Of a stretch of DNA of 64,000 nucleotides, positions 25,843 through 35,756 are shown in pieces. The stretch covers positions 372,001 through 436,000 of the forward strand of contig NZ_FOYD01000001.1 of NCBI RefSeq assembly GCF_900115905.1, written 5' to 3'. The translations under genes and the position numbers were made by a program. The notes below the pieces were generated by a model. That model was given only the letters and a program-made list of their open reading frames with translations, was not told the origin of the DNA and made no database searches. The DNA comes from Halopseudomonas formosensis. Lineage in GTDB: Bacteria; Pseudomonadota; Gammaproteobacteria; Pseudomonadales; Pseudomonadaceae. Within the stretch, counting starts at the first letter, position 1. Each line of letters starts with the position of its first letter.

Positions 25843-27090
25843 TCAGCGCGCCTTCAGCCAGGCCAGGGCGCCCCGGCCGGCGACCAGGCCACTGGCGAAG
25901 CAGGCGGTCAGCAGATAGCCGCCGGTCGGTGCTTCCCAGTCCAGCATTTCCCCCGCGCAGAACACCCCCGGAAGCCGGCGCAGCATCAGCTGGTCATCCA
26001 GCGCCTGGCGGGCGATGCCGCCGGCGCTGCTGATGGCCTCGTCCAGCGGTCGGGTGCCGTGCAGCCGGATCGGCAGCGCCTTGATGCCGGCGGCCAGTTG
26101 CGCGGAATCCAGCAGTTGCCCACGCTCCAGACATTCATGCAGCAGAGCGACCTTCAGGCCATCCAGACCGGCGCGCTTGCGCAGTATGCTCGACAGTGTC
26201 TGGCCCTTGCGCGGTCTGGTGAGCAGCTCGGCGAGCTGTGCCGGAGTGCGGTCCGGGGCCAGATCCAGCTGCAGGGTGGCCTGCCCGTCACGCTCCAGTA
26301 ATTCGCGCAGGGGCGCGGACAGGGCATAGACGAGGCTGCCTTCCAGACCATCCTCGGTGATGATGCATTCGCCGCGGCGCTCCAGCTGCTCGCCGCTGGT
26401 GGTGCTCAGACGGGCAACCACCGGCTTGAGCGGCTGCCCGGCGAACCTGCTGCTCAGGTGCTGGCTCCAGTTGCAGAGAAGGCCACAGTTGGCCGGCCGC
26501 AGATCCCGGATGTCCATGCCCTTCTCACGCAGCAATGATACCCAGCGGCCATCGGAGCCCAGGCGTGCCCAGCTGCCGCCACCCAGGGCGAGGATCACGG
26601 CGTCGGCCTGTACCCGCCGGTGCCCGGCAGGAGTGTCGAACATCAGGGCCTGCTGCTCATCCCAGCCCAGCCAGCGGTGGCGGGTGTGCAGCTGCACACC
26701 CGCATCACGCAGGCGCTTGAGCCAGGCGCGCAGCAGGGGTGCCGCTTTCATGTCGGTGGGAAATACCCGACCGGAAGAGCCGACGAAGGTATCTATGCCC
26801 AGGTCGTGAATCCACTGGCGCAGGGCAGGGGCATCCAGTTGTTCCAGCCAGCCCGCCACCCAGGGCGCGGCTTCGCGGTAACGGCTGATAAAACGCTCCG
26901 CTGCCTCGGAGTGGGTGATATTCATGCCGCCGACCCCGGCCAGCAGGAACTTGCGGCCCACCGAGGGCATGGCGTCAAACAGGGCAACCGACAGGCCGGC
27001 GCCAGCCACGGTTTCTGCGGCCATCAGGCCGGCCGGGCCACCGCCGATGACGGCGACGAGGGGCGCGCTTGAGGAGGGCTGGGGCGACAT
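25843..27090 (-). CDS. HI0933/YhiN-family flavoprotein (BaiN-like)
   Basis: A 415-residue NAD(P)/FAD-dependent oxidoreductase. The N-terminal FAD motif is VIGGGPAGLMAAE (about residue 14), followed by GRKFLLAGVGGMNITHSE, a signature of the HI0933 family. The C-terminus holds GVFCAGEMLDWEAPTGGYLLTACFASGLVAG, the second FAD contact. The family is abundant and mostly uncharacterised; BaiN of gut clostridia reduces bile-acid intermediates, which is unlikely to be the role here. The length and the WAHDLG-like insert suggest the shorter TIGR03862 subgroup. Start ATG 27090 has GGAG upstream; a longer frame exists but lacks support. Confidence 0.87.
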   Translation of the reverse strand: MSPQPSSSAPLVAVIGGGPAGLMAAETVAGAGLSVALFDAMPSVGRKFLLAGVGGMNITHSEAAERFISRYREAAPWVAGWLEQLDAPALRQWIHDLGIDTFVGSSGRVFPTDMKAAPLLRAWLKRLRDAGVQLHTRHRWLGWDEQQALMFDTPAGHRRVQADAVILALGGGSWARLGSDGRWVSLLREKGMDIRDLRPANCGLLCNWSQHLSSRFAGQPLKPVVARLSTTSGEQLERRGECIITEDGLEGSLVYALSAPLRELLERDGQATLQLDLAPDRTPAQLAELLTRPRKGQTLSSILRKRAGLDGLKVALLHECLERGQLLDSAQLAAGIKALPIRLHGTRPLDEAISSAGGIARQALDDQLMLRRLPGVFCAGEMLDWEAPTGGYLLTACFASGLVAGRGALAWLKAR

Positions 27091-27288
27091 GCGGAGCTCC
27101 GGTGTGAACTGCGGCGCAGTGTACCTCAAAGCCGGGCGAGTACGCAGTGACAGCACGGTTTACAAGCCGATACTGTCAGAATGCGACGCCGGGGTTTAGA
27201 ATCTCATCCCTTTTCGGTGCGACACTCTGTCGCGATTATGACGTCGTCCCCTCCCGCCCCCTGGCGGCAGGGCAGTCGAGGAGCCGCT

Positions 27289-28158
27289 ATGAGCGAAAAA
27301 CTGGATGACCTGGTCAGCCTGCTGGCGCTGGAGAAGATAGAAGAGAATCTGTTTCGTGGTCTGAGTCAGGATCTTGGCTTTCGCCAGCTGTTCGGTGGCC
27401 AGGTTCTCGGACAGGCCCTGTCCGCTGCCAGCCAGACAGTGGCGCCGGAGCGCAAGGTGCACTCGGTTCATGGTTACTTCCTGCGTCCGGGCGATGCCCG
27501 TCTGCCGATCGTCTATCAGGTGGAGTCGCCCCGCGATGGCGGCAGCTTCACTACCCGCACCGTCACCGCCATCCAGAAGGGACGGGCGATCTTCACCCTG
27601 ATGGCATCCTTTCACGGTGATGAGCGGGGTGTCTCGCACCAGACGCCGATGCCCGAGGTGGTCGGCCCGGAAGGATTGAAGAGCGAGCTGGACGTGGCAC
27701 TGGAGCATCAGCACCTGATCCCCGAGGCCGTGCGCGAGAGCGTGCTGTGTCCCAAGCCGATCGAGATCCGTCGGGTCAACGGCTACAACCCCTTCAACCC
27801 GAAGAAGTCCGAGCCGCAGCAGTACATCTGGTTCCGCGCCGCAGGCGAGCTGCCCGATGACGACCACCTGCACCGCTACCTGTTTGCCTACGCGTCGGAC
27901 TTCAACCTGCTGAGCACCGCGGCGTTGCCCCATGGCATTTCCACCTGGTCACCGCGCATGCAGGTAGCCAGCATCGACCATGCGGTCTGGTTCCATCGCC
28001 CGCTGCGCATGGATGACTGGCTGCTGTACGCCATGGACAGCCCCTCGGCCAGCGGCGCCCGGGGCTTCTCCCGTGGTCTGGTGTACAACCGTGCCGGCGA
28101 ACTGGTGGCCTCGGTGGCGCAGGAGTCGCTGATGCGTGAGCGCAATGACGGTATCTGA
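27289..28158 (+). CDS. tesB: acyl-CoA thioesterase II
   Basis: A 289-residue double-hotdog thioesterase, the same length class as E. coli TesB, which hydrolyses medium- to long-chain acyl-CoA. Family motifs include LFRGLSQDLGFRQLFGGQVLGQAL, RKVHSVHGYFLRPGD, the catalytic-region GGSFTTRTVTAIQ in the first hotdog, and ASIDHAVWFHRPLRMDDWLLY in the second. The ATG at 27289 has GAGGAG upstream; an upstream in-frame start is dismissed. Its last 14 bases overlap the HAD phosphatase gene, so the two are probably cotranscribed. Confidence 0.95.
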   Translation: MSEKLDDLVSLLALEKIEENLFRGLSQDLGFRQLFGGQVLGQALSAASQTVAPERKVHSVHGYFLRPGDARLPIVYQVESPRDGGSFTTRTVTAIQKGRAIFTLMASFHGDERGVSHQTPMPEVVGPEGLKSELDVALEHQHLIPEAVRESVLCPKPIEIRRVNGYNPFNPKKSEPQQYIWFRAAGELPDDDHLHRYLFAYASDFNLLSTAALPHGISTWSPRMQVASIDHAVWFHRPLRMDDWLLYAMDSPSASGARGFSRGLVYNRAGELVASVAQESLMRERNDGI

Positions 28159-28747
28159 CCTGCCGCTGCGGGGCTGGATATTCGATCTGGACGGTACCCT
28201 GACCGTCGCCCAGCATGACTTCGCGGCGATCCGCCGGGAGCTGGGCATCCCCGCCGAGGAGGATATTCTCGAGCATCTGGGGCGTCTGCCGATTGCCGAG
28301 CGCGACGAGCTCAATGCCCGTCTCGACGACATCGAGCTGCGCCTGGCCAGCCAGGTGGAGCCGGCCCCGGGGGCGGCGGAACTGATCCGCGAGCTGCACG
28401 GCCGCGGCGCGCGGCTGGGGATACTCACGCGCAACCTGCGCACGGTGGCGCTGGCCTCGCTGGACAGGATAGGTGTGGTGGAATGTTTCGCGCCCGAGCA
28501 TGTGCTCGGACGCAACGATACGGCTCCCAAGCCTGCGCCTGACGGTATCCATCAGCTGCTCGCCGGCTGGCAGCTGCGCCGGGAGCAGGCGGTCATGGTC
28601 GGGGATTTCCGCTTCGACCTGGAGGCCGGGCGTGCGGCGGGCTGCCATACCTGCCTGGTGCACCCGGACAACAGCTGGCCGGCGCTGGCCGACCTGCATG
28701 TGCCGGACTGCCATGCGCTGCTGGCACAGGTGCGGTCCGCCGGTTGA
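28145..28747 (+). CDS. HAD-superfamily hydrolase, phosphoglycolate phosphatase-like
   Basis: A 200-residue haloacid dehalogenase-type phosphatase. Motif I is IFDLDGTLT near residue 14, motif II is GILTRN, the conserved lysine stands in DTAPKPAPDG, and motif III/IV is VMVGDFRFDLEAGRAAG. The small helical cap between motifs I and II marks subfamily I. Substrate unknown. It starts inside tesB by an overlap of 14 bases and converges on nadC with only six bases between the genes. Confidence 0.88.
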   Translation: MTVSDLPLRGWIFDLDGTLTVAQHDFAAIRRELGIPAEEDILEHLGRLPIAERDELNARLDDIELRLASQVEPAPGAAELIRELHGRGARLGILTRNLRTVALASLDRIGVVECFAPEHVLGRNDTAPKPAPDGIHQLLAGWQLRREQAVMVGDFRFDLEAGRAAGCHTCLVHPDNSWPALADLHVPDCHALLAQVRSAG

Positions 28748-28753
28748 GGCGGC

Positions 28754-29602
28754 TTACATGCTCAGGCGCATGGACAGGTCAACCGCCTTGACGTCCTTGG
28801 TCAGGCTGCCGATGGAGATGTAGTCCACACCGGTTTCCGCCACTCTGCGCAGGTTGGCCTCGTTGATGCCACCGGAGGCCTCGAGTCCGGCGCGGCCGGC
28901 GGTGATCCTGACTGCGGTGCGCATGTCCTCATGGCTCAGCTCGTCCAGCATGATGATGTCGGCACCGGCCTCCAGTGCCTGGCGCAGTTCCTCCAGGCTT
29001 TCCACCTCGACTTCCACCGGTTTGCCCGGAGCCAGCGCGCGGGCCTGGCTGACCGCCGCCTGGATACCGCCGCAGGCGGCAATGTGGTTTTCCTTGATCA
29101 GGAAGGCATCGAACAGGCCGATGCGGTGGTTGTGGCAACCGCCACAGGTGACCGCATACTTCTGTGCCAGGCGCAGGCCGGGCAGGGTCTTGCGCGTGTC
29201 CAGCAACTTCACGCCGGTGCCCTCGACCAGATCAGCGAAGTAGCGGCTGCGGGTGGCGGTGGCGGACAGGGTCTGGATGAAATTGAGAGCACAACGCTCG
29301 CCGGTCAGCAGTCCCCGCGCCGGGCCGCTGAGCAGGCAGAACGGCTGGTTGGGCTCGAGCCGGTCGCCATCGGCGGCCAGCCATTCGACGCTGATCTGCG
29401 GGTCGACCTGGCGGAAGACCTCATCCGCCCAGGCGGTGCCACAGAGGGTGGCGGGTTCCCGCGAGATGATGGTCGCCCGCGCCTGACGATCCGCCGGAAT
29501 CAGTGCCGCGGTAATATCACCGCTGCCGACGTCCTCGGCCAGCGCCCGGCGCACCTCGTCCTGTATGGAAGGCTGCAGACTTTCAAGGGTGATATTGGGC
29601 AT
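28754..29602 (-). CDS. nadC: quinolinate phosphoribosyltransferase (nicotinate-nucleotide pyrophosphorylase)
   Basis: A 282-residue enzyme that joins quinolinate and PRPP to form nicotinate mononucleotide in de novo NAD synthesis. Motifs: [10 protein letters not shown] near the N-terminus, [30 protein letters not shown] in the centre, [22 protein letters not shown] and [29 protein letters not shown] at the C-terminus, all in family order. It is divergent from the DUF1631 gene across a 229-base spacer, as in Pseudomonas where nadC borders the ampDE region. Confidence 0.97.
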   Translation of the reverse strand: MPNITLESLQPSIQDEVRRALAEDVGSGDITAALIPADRQARATIISREPATLCGTAWADEVFRQVDPQISVEWLAADGDRLEPNQPFCLLSGPARGLLTGERCALNFIQTLSATATRSRYFADLVEGTGVKLLDTRKTLPGLRLAQKYAVTCGGCHNHRIGLFDAFLIKENHIAACGGIQAAVSQARALAPGKPVEVEVESLEELRQALEAGADIIMLDELSHEDMRTAVRITAGRAGLEASGGINEANLRRVAETGVDYISIGSLTKDVKAVDLSMRLSM

Positions 29603-29831
29603 GGGCGGCTCCGTTGCGGTCGATGGTACGGCGAAAGCCTGTCAGTATACCCCCGTGGTCGGGGCCGGGAACATGGGCGGTGCGCCTTCATAAATTGTGA
29701 CGCCGAGCAAATATTGAGTGCTTGCTACTACCGCTGTCAGCAAAGCATGTATACTTCCACTATATTTTGACGTCAGAAAATCGTCATTAAAGAGCGTCCA
29801 CCATGAAGGACTGCTCGCCGGGAGAATGGCA
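29603..29831. other. nadC / DUF1631 divergent intergenic region
   Basis: This 229-base spacer holds the promoters of both flanking genes. A good -10 element TATACT is at 29750-29755 on the plus strand, but no convincing -35 stands at the right distance. An eight-base palindrome TGACGTCA lies at 29768-29775, where a regulator could bind. No ORF or RNA gene was recognised. Confidence 0.4.
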
Positions 29832-32156
29832 ATGTCCAAGGATCACAACAAGGTTGTTTCCCTTGCTTCTGTGGGTCAGGGCGTCCGCCGCCAGGGGGCG
29901 GTGTCGCGTGGCAGCTTGCCCCCGCCGCTGGCTGCGGTCCGCGACCGAGTGCAGACCTTCCTGCGGGTCGGCCTGAGCGAGCTGTTCGATAATGCCGATG
30001 ACACCCTCTTTGCCAAGGCCGATCGCGCCGCCAGCAATGCCGATCAGAGCATGTTCTTCGACGCCATGCGGCTGCTGCGCCTGCAGCGTCACGCGGTTGA
30101 GAAGAGCTGCTGCGAAGGCCTGGACCGCCAGTTCAACGAACTGCAGGGCTACCGTCGCGCCGCCGAGGCGCCCGCCTCCTACGATCTCGACTCCCTGAGC
30201 CTGGTACAGCCCGACGAGCTGGAGCAGACGGTCGCCATGGACAGCATGGTGGGTCGGGTTCTGGCGCGCAATCAGCAGGCCCTTACCCATCTGACCCTGC
30301 GCCTGAATGCTCTGATCAATGGCGGGATCAGCGATGCCGACAATGTTCTGGCGCCGGCCCAGCTGGTGCAGCTGTTTGTCGATGGCTATGCGCCGCTGAA
30401 CCTGGACATCAAGGTCCGCCTGATCATCCTCAAGATGTTCGAGCGGCACGTGTTCAACTCCCTCGATTCCCTTTACGCGGACATCAACGAGTTGCTGGCC
30501 AATGCCGGCGTGCTCCCCGATCTGAAACAGGGCGGTCCGGTGCGCCGGCCCCGGGCCGAACGTCCGGCGCCCGCCGCCAGCCGGCCCGCTGCCACCACCG
30601 GAGCGGCGGATGATGGCGCTGAGCAGCAGCAGGTCCTGTCGATCTTCAGCGAGCTGATCAGCAGCTGGCGGCACGTCAGTGGCGATGTGGCCCTCAGTGC
30701 CCTGGGCGCGCCCAGCGCTCCCCCGGTGCGCAGTGATGAGCTGCTCGGCATGCTCAACCATTTTGCCAGTCAGGCGAGCCATTCCGGCGCCTCGCTGACC
30801 GATCTGCGCAATCACATCAATCACCAGTTGACCGAACAGCAGCGCCAGACCGGCGAGGTGCGCAAGCTGGACCGGGTGGATGACGATGTCATCAGTCTGG
30901 TGTCCATGCTGTTTGACGTGGTGCTGGATGATGACCAGCTGCCCGCCGCCCTCAAGGCGCTGATCGGCCGCATGCAGCTGCCGATCCTGCGGGTCGCCAT
31001 TGCCGACAAGAGCCTGTTCAACAGAGCTTCCCATCCGGCTCGCCGGCTGCTCAACGAGCTGGCTCGGGCGACCATGGGCTGGAGCGACCATGATGATCTG
31101 CAGCGCGACCAGTTGCATGCCCTGCTTGAACGCATGGTCGATCGCATGCACGGCGAGGCGCTGGTGGATGCGGCCTTCTTCGAGCAGATGCACGAGGAGC
31201 TGGCGGGTTTCGTGCGCCTGGAACAGCGTCGCGCAGAGCGGCTGGAGCAGCGTACCCGGGATGCTGAAGAGGGCCGGGCGCGGGTCGAGGCGGCGCGCAG
31301 CCAGGCTGCCAGGGTGCTCAATGGTCTGTTGATGGGGCGGACTCTGCCGGTATTCGTGGTGGATCTGCTGCGCGATCGCTGGAGCCAGGTTCTGCAGCTG
31401 GCGCACCTGCGCGAGGGCAGGGACTCGAGCGCCTGGCAGGATGCCGTGGCCCTGGCCGAACGCCTGGTGGAAAGTGTCGAAATCCCTGTTCGGGAAACCC
31501 TCGAGCAGCGGCGTCGGCTCAATGAGCAGGTCTGCGAAGGACTGTGTGACGGGCTGCGACTGATTGGCGAGGAGCAGCCGGAGGATTCTCCGCAGTTGCA
31601 TCAGCTTCAGGCGCTGCAGCAGGCGGCACTGGCCACGATGGCACCGCCGGCACCGCCGGTGGTCGAGCCGGTCGAATCGTCCGTTATGGTCGAGCCGGTA
31701 TCGGCTTCGATCTCCGAGGTTGAATCCGTTCCGGCAGCCGAACCGGGTCAGCCCGAGCTTGCCGTCGACATTCCGCTGCTGACCGATATGGTGCTGGTCG
31801 AGGAACCGGTTCTGGAGGAGCCGCTGCCCGAGTCGCAGCCGGAGACCGTGGCGGAGCTGCCGGACGCCGAGGCCGCGGCCTGGGTCGACAGCCTGCATAC
31901 CGGCAGCTGGTTCGAACTGGCCGCGAGCGAAGACCGGCCGGCGCAACGCTGCAAGCTGGCGGCGATCATCAGCTTCAGCGGCAAGTACATCTTCGTCAAT
32001 CGCAGTGGCATGAAGGTCGCAGAATATGGGCATCTGGAACTGAGCAGCCTCTACCAGCGCGGCGAAATCCGCCTGCTGGCCAACGATCAGCTGTTCGATC
32101 GCGCCCTGGAGTCGGTGATCGGCAATCTGCGGCAACTGCGCGGCAGCCGTTCCTGA
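29832..32156 (+). CDS. DUF1631 domain protein
   Basis: A 774-residue protein sometimes wrongly called thymidine phosphorylase; it has no phosphorylase motifs. It is mostly helical and acidic, with no membrane segment. Recognisable stretches are FLRVGLSELFDNADDTLF near the N-terminus, LIILKMFERHVFNSLDSLY in the first third and LPAALKALIGRMQLPILRVAIADKSLF with HPARRLLNELARATMGW in the middle, all characteristic of DUF1631. A variable Pro/Glu-rich linker (about 610-690) leads to a beta-rich C-terminal domain (GSWFELAA to LRQL). The ATG at 29832 is preferred over 29826 because GGGAG is seven bases upstream. It precedes ampD, as in P. aeruginosa. Function unknown. Confidence 0.88.
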   Translation: MSKDHNKVVSLASVGQGVRRQGAVSRGSLPPPLAAVRDRVQTFLRVGLSELFDNADDTLFAKADRAASNADQSMFFDAMRLLRLQRHAVEKSCCEGLDRQFNELQGYRRAAEAPASYDLDSLSLVQPDELEQTVAMDSMVGRVLARNQQALTHLTLRLNALINGGISDADNVLAPAQLVQLFVDGYAPLNLDIKVRLIILKMFERHVFNSLDSLYADINELLANAGVLPDLKQGGPVRRPRAERPAPAASRPAATTGAADDGAEQQQVLSIFSELISSWRHVSGDVALSALGAPSAPPVRSDELLGMLNHFASQASHSGASLTDLRNHINHQLTEQQRQTGEVRKLDRVDDDVISLVSMLFDVVLDDDQLPAALKALIGRMQLPILRVAIADKSLFNRASHPARRLLNELARATMGWSDHDDLQRDQLHALLERMVDRMHGEALVDAAFFEQMHEELAGFVRLEQRRAERLEQRTRDAEEGRARVEAARSQAARVLNGLLMGRTLPVFVVDLLRDRWSQVLQLAHLREGRDSSAWQDAVALAERLVESVEIPVRETLEQRRRLNEQVCEGLCDGLRLIGEEQPEDSPQLHQLQALQQAALATMAPPAPPVVEPVESSVMVEPVSASISEVESVPAAEPGQPELAVDIPLLTDMVLVEEPVLEEPLPESQPETVAELPDAEAAAWVDSLHTGSWFELAASEDRPAQRCKLAAIISFSGKYIFVNRSGMKVAEYGHLELSSLYQRGEIRLLANDQLFDRALESVIGNLRQLRGSRS

Positions 32157-32232
32157 GGGGCGGGCTGCCCGGCTTGCAGCCCGGGCCCGGGACGCCCTAG
32201 GATAGCGGTTTTGCTGTCGGGGTGCGGTTTCC

Positions 32233-32802
32233 ATGCAGGTTGATCAGAACGGCTGGCTGAGCGAGGCAGCGCATTGCCCCTCCAGCCATTTCAATGAGCG
32301 TCCGGATCCGGACGACATTTCCCTGCTGGTGATCCACAACATCAGCCTGCCGCCGGGCCAGTTCGGCACCGGCTGCGTGCAGCAGTTCTTCAGCGGCACC
32401 CTGGATTGCTCAGCCCACCCCTATTTCCTGGAAATCGCCGATCTGCGTGTCTCGGCCCATTTCCTTGTCGAACGCGATGGCTCCATCACCCAGTTCGTAT
32501 CCTGCCTGCAGCGCGCCTGGCATGCGGGTCAGTCAGCTTTTGCCGGGCGTGACAACTGCAATGACTTTTCCATCGGCGTCGAGCTGGAGGGCACCGACGA
32601 GCTGCCCTATACCGCCGCCCAGTATGACAGCCTGGTGAGGCTGACCCGGGCCCTGCGACGGGCCTATCCGCTGATCACGGCGCAACGTATTACCGGGCAC
32701 GAGCATATTGCCCCGGGACGCAAGACCGACCCCGGTCCGGCCTTTGACTGGAACTCCTACCTCGCGCGGCTCGACGCCCCTCTCGAAGAAGGTGAAGACT
32801 GA
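32233..32802 (+). CDS. ampD: 1,6-anhydro-N-acetylmuramyl-L-alanine amidase AmpD
   Basis: A 189-residue cytoplasmic zinc amidase that removes the peptide from anhydro-muropeptides during peptidoglycan recycling; its loss derepresses AmpC beta-lactamase in many Pseudomonas. Zinc ligands are His in LLVIHNISLPPG, His in TGHEHIAPGRK and Asp in KTDPGPAFDW. The catalytic region FSIGVELEGTDELPYT is intact. No signal peptide is present, as expected of AmpD rather than the periplasmic AmpDh2/3 types. Its TGA overlaps the ATG of ampE, so the pair is translationally coupled. Confidence 0.96.
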   Translation: MQVDQNGWLSEAAHCPSSHFNERPDPDDISLLVIHNISLPPGQFGTGCVQQFFSGTLDCSAHPYFLEIADLRVSAHFLVERDGSITQFVSCLQRAWHAGQSAFAGRDNCNDFSIGVELEGTDELPYTAAQYDSLVRLTRALRRAYPLITAQRITGHEHIAPGRKTDPGPAFDWNSYLARLDAPLEEGED

Positions 32803-33611
32803 TGAATTTTCTGGTGCTGTTGCTGGTTGGACTGATCCTGCTGTGGTCACCCTGGCAGCGCGGTTATCCGCGGGATCTGCTGCAGCCATGGGTGCTGCGC
32901 GCCGGTGCCATCGGGACTGGCTGGCGTGCGGTAGCGGCGGTGCTCGCGCTGCTGCTGCCGATCGCTGTGCTGTTGTGGCTGGTGCAGGGGGTGGCCTATG
33001 GGTTTCTCACCCTGTTGCTGCATGTGGCACTGATGCTGTTGTGCGTGGGACGGCACGATCCGCTGCGCGGTTTCGGTCGGGAGTTCGTGAGCGCCTGGCA
33101 GCGCGGCGACCAGGCGGCGGCCGCTCTGGTTGCAGAGCAGCAGCTGGGAGTGGTCGACTCCGCGCCGGCGGGGTTGCTGACCCAGGTGCGTGCACGCATG
33201 GCCGCGACCTGCCTGCAGGATTATCTGGTGCCGGCCTTCTGGTATCTGCTGGTCGGGCCGCTGGGGGCATTGGCCTATCGTCTGCTGGAGCTGCTGCGGC
33301 AGCAGGGGACGCATGCAGCGGTGCAGCCTGCGGGGATGCTGGTACACGCGCTGGAATGGATACCCGCCAGGCTGATGGCACTGAGCTTCGCCCTGGTCGG
33401 CCAGTTCGAGAGTACGCTGCGCACCCTGAGGTCGCTGGCTGCCCAGTGGGAACTGTCTGCCGGGGAGCTGGTGGCGCGGTGTGCAGCGGCGGCCCTGAGC
33501 ACCGAGCGCGGCGCGGAGGACATTGCGGTGATTGACGAGCAGCGACAGCTGCTGGTCCGCTGCATACTCAGCTGGGCAGTGATCATCGCCTTTCTTTCCC
33601 TGCTGGGTTAA
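32802..33611 (+). CDS. ampE: AmpE inner-membrane protein
   Basis: A 269-residue integral membrane protein with four predicted helices: at the N-terminus (FLVLLLVGLILLWSP), around 45-75, around 145-165 and at the C-terminus (ILSWAVIIAFLSLLG). AmpE is cotranscribed with ampD in enterobacteria and pseudomonads and has been considered a sensory or transport partner in beta-lactamase regulation, but its activity is not established. The C-terminal arrangement fits the family. It is followed by a small hairpin and a chemoreceptor gene. Confidence 0.9.
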   Translation: MNFLVLLLVGLILLWSPWQRGYPRDLLQPWVLRAGAIGTGWRAVAAVLALLLPIAVLLWLVQGVAYGFLTLLLHVALMLLCVGRHDPLRGFGREFVSAWQRGDQAAAALVAEQQLGVVDSAPAGLLTQVRARMAATCLQDYLVPAFWYLLVGPLGALAYRLLELLRQQGTHAAVQPAGMLVHALEWIPARLMALSFALVGQFESTLRTLRSLAAQWELSAGELVARCAAAALSTERGAEDIAVIDEQRQLLVRCILSWAVIIAFLSLLG

Positions 33612-33667
33612 AGAAGCGGGAGGCAGCGCCGATAGAATGACAAGCGCCACCGGGATGCGACCGGCGG

Positions 33668-33690
33668 CAGGAGTACAAGAAATACTCCTG
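33668..33690 (+). other. hairpin before the chemoreceptor gene
   Basis: CAGGAGTA and TACTCCTG form a perfect eight-base stem around a seven-base loop (CAAGAAA). It is not followed by a T-run, so it is not a standard terminator of ampE. It lies about 17 bases before the GAGGAGA ribosome site of the TTG-starting chemoreceptor and could influence its mRNA stability or translation. Confidence 0.4.
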
Positions 33691-33718
33691 AAGGGAGTCA
33701 AGTTGTGAGGAGAGTCGC

Positions 33719-35734
33719 TTGAACAGTCTATTGGCACCGGCCATGGCCCTGATGAACAGGCTCAGTTACGCCTGGAAATTCTGTCTGATCAGTGCCCTGT
33801 GCTTCATCCCCCTGGTGGTGGTCAGCGGTCTGCTGGTTCATCAGGCCTGGGACCGGGTGCAGGCGTCACGCCACGCCCTGGACTCCATGCACATCCTGCG
33901 TCAGCTGGTACAGCTGATTCCGGATGCCGAGCGGGTCCGTGGTCTCGATATCGCCGCTTTCCATCTGGGTGTGGGTGATGAGGGAGCCGTGCTCGAGCAG
34001 CGCAGCCAGGAGGTGCGCCAGCGCATCATCTCCGGTCTTCAGGCTGTGGTCATCGAAGGCAACTCGGCGGAAGCGCGTGAGCTCAACGAGCAGCGCGACG
34101 CCCTGGTGGCCGCCTATCGCGAAACCGCTACCGCCTCCCTGCGCAACCGCGGTCAGATGAGCACCCAGGCGCATGTGGACCTGCTGTCGCTGCTCACATT
34201 CAGCGCAGCCTACAGCGGCCTGTCCCATGACTACGACCGCGATGTGCGGCAGCTGATGGATCTGCTGGTCAATCACGCCCCCCAGGTCACCTCCACCGTT
34301 GGTCTGGGCCGGGCCACAGGGGCCTACTCCATCGGTCTGGGCTACCTGAACTCCGATGCCAGCCGCTACATGGACTATGTGCTGGAGGAGATCCAGCGAC
34401 TCGGGGGGCAGTATGTCCAGGCCCAGGCGGTGCTGCAGCAACCCTCGCTGCAGTCCCTGCGGGCATCGGCGGCGGCCAGTGTGGAGTCCCTGGAGCGGGT
34501 GGCGGAAATCTTCGAGGAGCAGGTGATCCTGGCATCCTCCTTTGACGATACCTGGGACGACTTCTTCCAGACCGTCACCCTGGAAATGAACAAGACCTAC
34601 GACTTCAGCCATGCCGTGCTGGACCATCTGCAGCAGGCACTGGACCAGCGCCTGAGCGCCGGAAACCGGTCGATGACCCTGCTGGTGACGGCGCTGGCGG
34701 TGATCATGGTGCTGATCATCTGGCTGTATCTGGGTTTCTACTTCTCCACCCGTCAGACCATCGGCGAGCTGTCCCTGGTGATGCGTCAGGTGGCCGCCGG
34801 TGACATGACCGGTCGGGTCAGGGTTGCCAGTCGGGATGAGCTTGGTGCCCTGGCACAGGAACTCAACGGCAGTCTGGAGCGCATTCAGAGCCTGATCCAG
34901 CACGTGCGCCGGACCTCGGGGCAGGTACACGACCAGTCGGCGCAGGTGGTCAGCATCTCCAGCGAGAGCAGCCAGGCAGTGGATGCCCAGCGCAACCAGA
35001 TCGAGCAGGTAGCCACGGCCATGAACGAGATGGCCGCCACTTCCCAGGAGGTTGCCCGCAGCGCCGCGCTGGCAGCAACCAACGCCGAGCAGGTGAATCA
35101 GGAAACCCTCAGTGGCCGGCGGATGGTCGAGGCGTCCGTGGATGGCATCGAGAAGCTGGCTCAGGAAATCGAGAACTCGGTGAAGGTCATCAACAACCTG
35201 GCCGAGGACAGCGCTTCCATCAGTCGGGTGCTGGATGTGATCAAGGGCGTGGCCGAGCAGACCAACCTGCTGGCCCTGAACGCGGCCATCGAGGCGGCTC
35301 GGGCCGGCGAGCAGGGCCGCGGCTTTGCCGTGGTCGCCGACGAGGTCCGTACCCTGGCCCAGCGCACCCAGCAGTCGACCCAGGAAATCGAGCAGATGAT
35401 CGCGCGTCTGCAGGAAGGGGTCGGCGCTGCGGTCAAGGCCATGGGCAGCAGTCATGGCATGACCGGCGAGGCGGTTGATTCCTCACTCAAGGTGCAGGCC
35501 GCGCTGGACAACATCCTGCGCGCCGTGACCCAGATCGTCGATCAGAGTCAGCAGATCGCCTCGGCGGCGGAGCAGCAGACCGCCGTCAGCCACGATATCG
35601 ACAAGAGCATCGTGGAGATCAACCATTCCGGCGAGCGTACCGCCGAAGGTGCCCGCCGTACCGAGCAGGCCAGCAGCCGCATGGGCGAACTGGTGAGCGA
35701 GCTGCAGAAGCTGATCAGCACCTTCCGCGTCTGA
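33719..35734 (+). CDS. methyl-accepting chemotaxis protein with large periplasmic domain
   Basis: A 671-residue chemoreceptor. The first membrane helix spans about 20-42 and the second about 317-340, enclosing a roughly 270-residue helical, nitrate/nitrite-sensor-like periplasmic domain. HAMP follows ([23 protein letters not shown]), then the cytoplasmic coiled coil with the conserved tip [20 protein letters not shown]. Methylation-helix Gln/Glu pairs are seen near 430 and 620. No C-terminal NWETF-type pentapeptide is present. The start is TTG 33719, with GAGGAGA six bases upstream; the downstream ATG at 33743 lacks one. In P. aeruginosa a chemoreceptor occupies the same place after ampDE. 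The ligand is unknown. Confidence 0.93.
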   Translation: MNSLLAPAMALMNRLSYAWKFCLISALCFIPLVVVSGLLVHQAWDRVQASRHALDSMHILRQLVQLIPDAERVRGLDIAAFHLGVGDEGAVLEQRSQEVRQRIISGLQAVVIEGNSAEARELNEQRDALVAAYRETATASLRNRGQMSTQAHVDLLSLLTFSAAYSGLSHDYDRDVRQLMDLLVNHAPQVTSTVGLGRATGAYSIGLGYLNSDASRYMDYVLEEIQRLGGQYVQAQAVLQQPSLQSLRASAAASVESLERVAEIFEEQVILASSFDDTWDDFFQTVTLEMNKTYDFSHAVLDHLQQALDQRLSAGNRSMTLLVTALAVIMVLIIWLYLGFYFSTRQTIGELSLVMRQVAAGDMTGRVRVASRDELGALAQELNGSLERIQSLIQHVRRTSGQVHDQSAQVVSISSESSQAVDAQRNQIEQVATAMNEMAATSQEVARSAALAATNAEQVNQETLSGRRMVEASVDGIEKLAQEIENSVKVINNLAEDSASISRVLDVIKGVAEQTNLLALNAAIEAARAGEQGRGFAVVADEVRTLAQRTQQSTQEIEQMIARLQEGVGAAVKAMGSSHGMTGEAVDSSLKVQAALDNILRAVTQIVDQSQQIASAAEQQTAVSHDIDKSIVEINHSGERTAEGARRTEQASSRMGELVSELQKLISTFRV

Positions 35735-35756
35735 ACCACCGTCCTGCCCCGGGCTG

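Noticed and set aside
29787-32234. 815-residue open frame on the minus strand
   Set aside because: It lies wholly opposite the DUF1631 gene, has the Gln/His/Arg-rich make-up of GC-rich antisense frames and no family motif.
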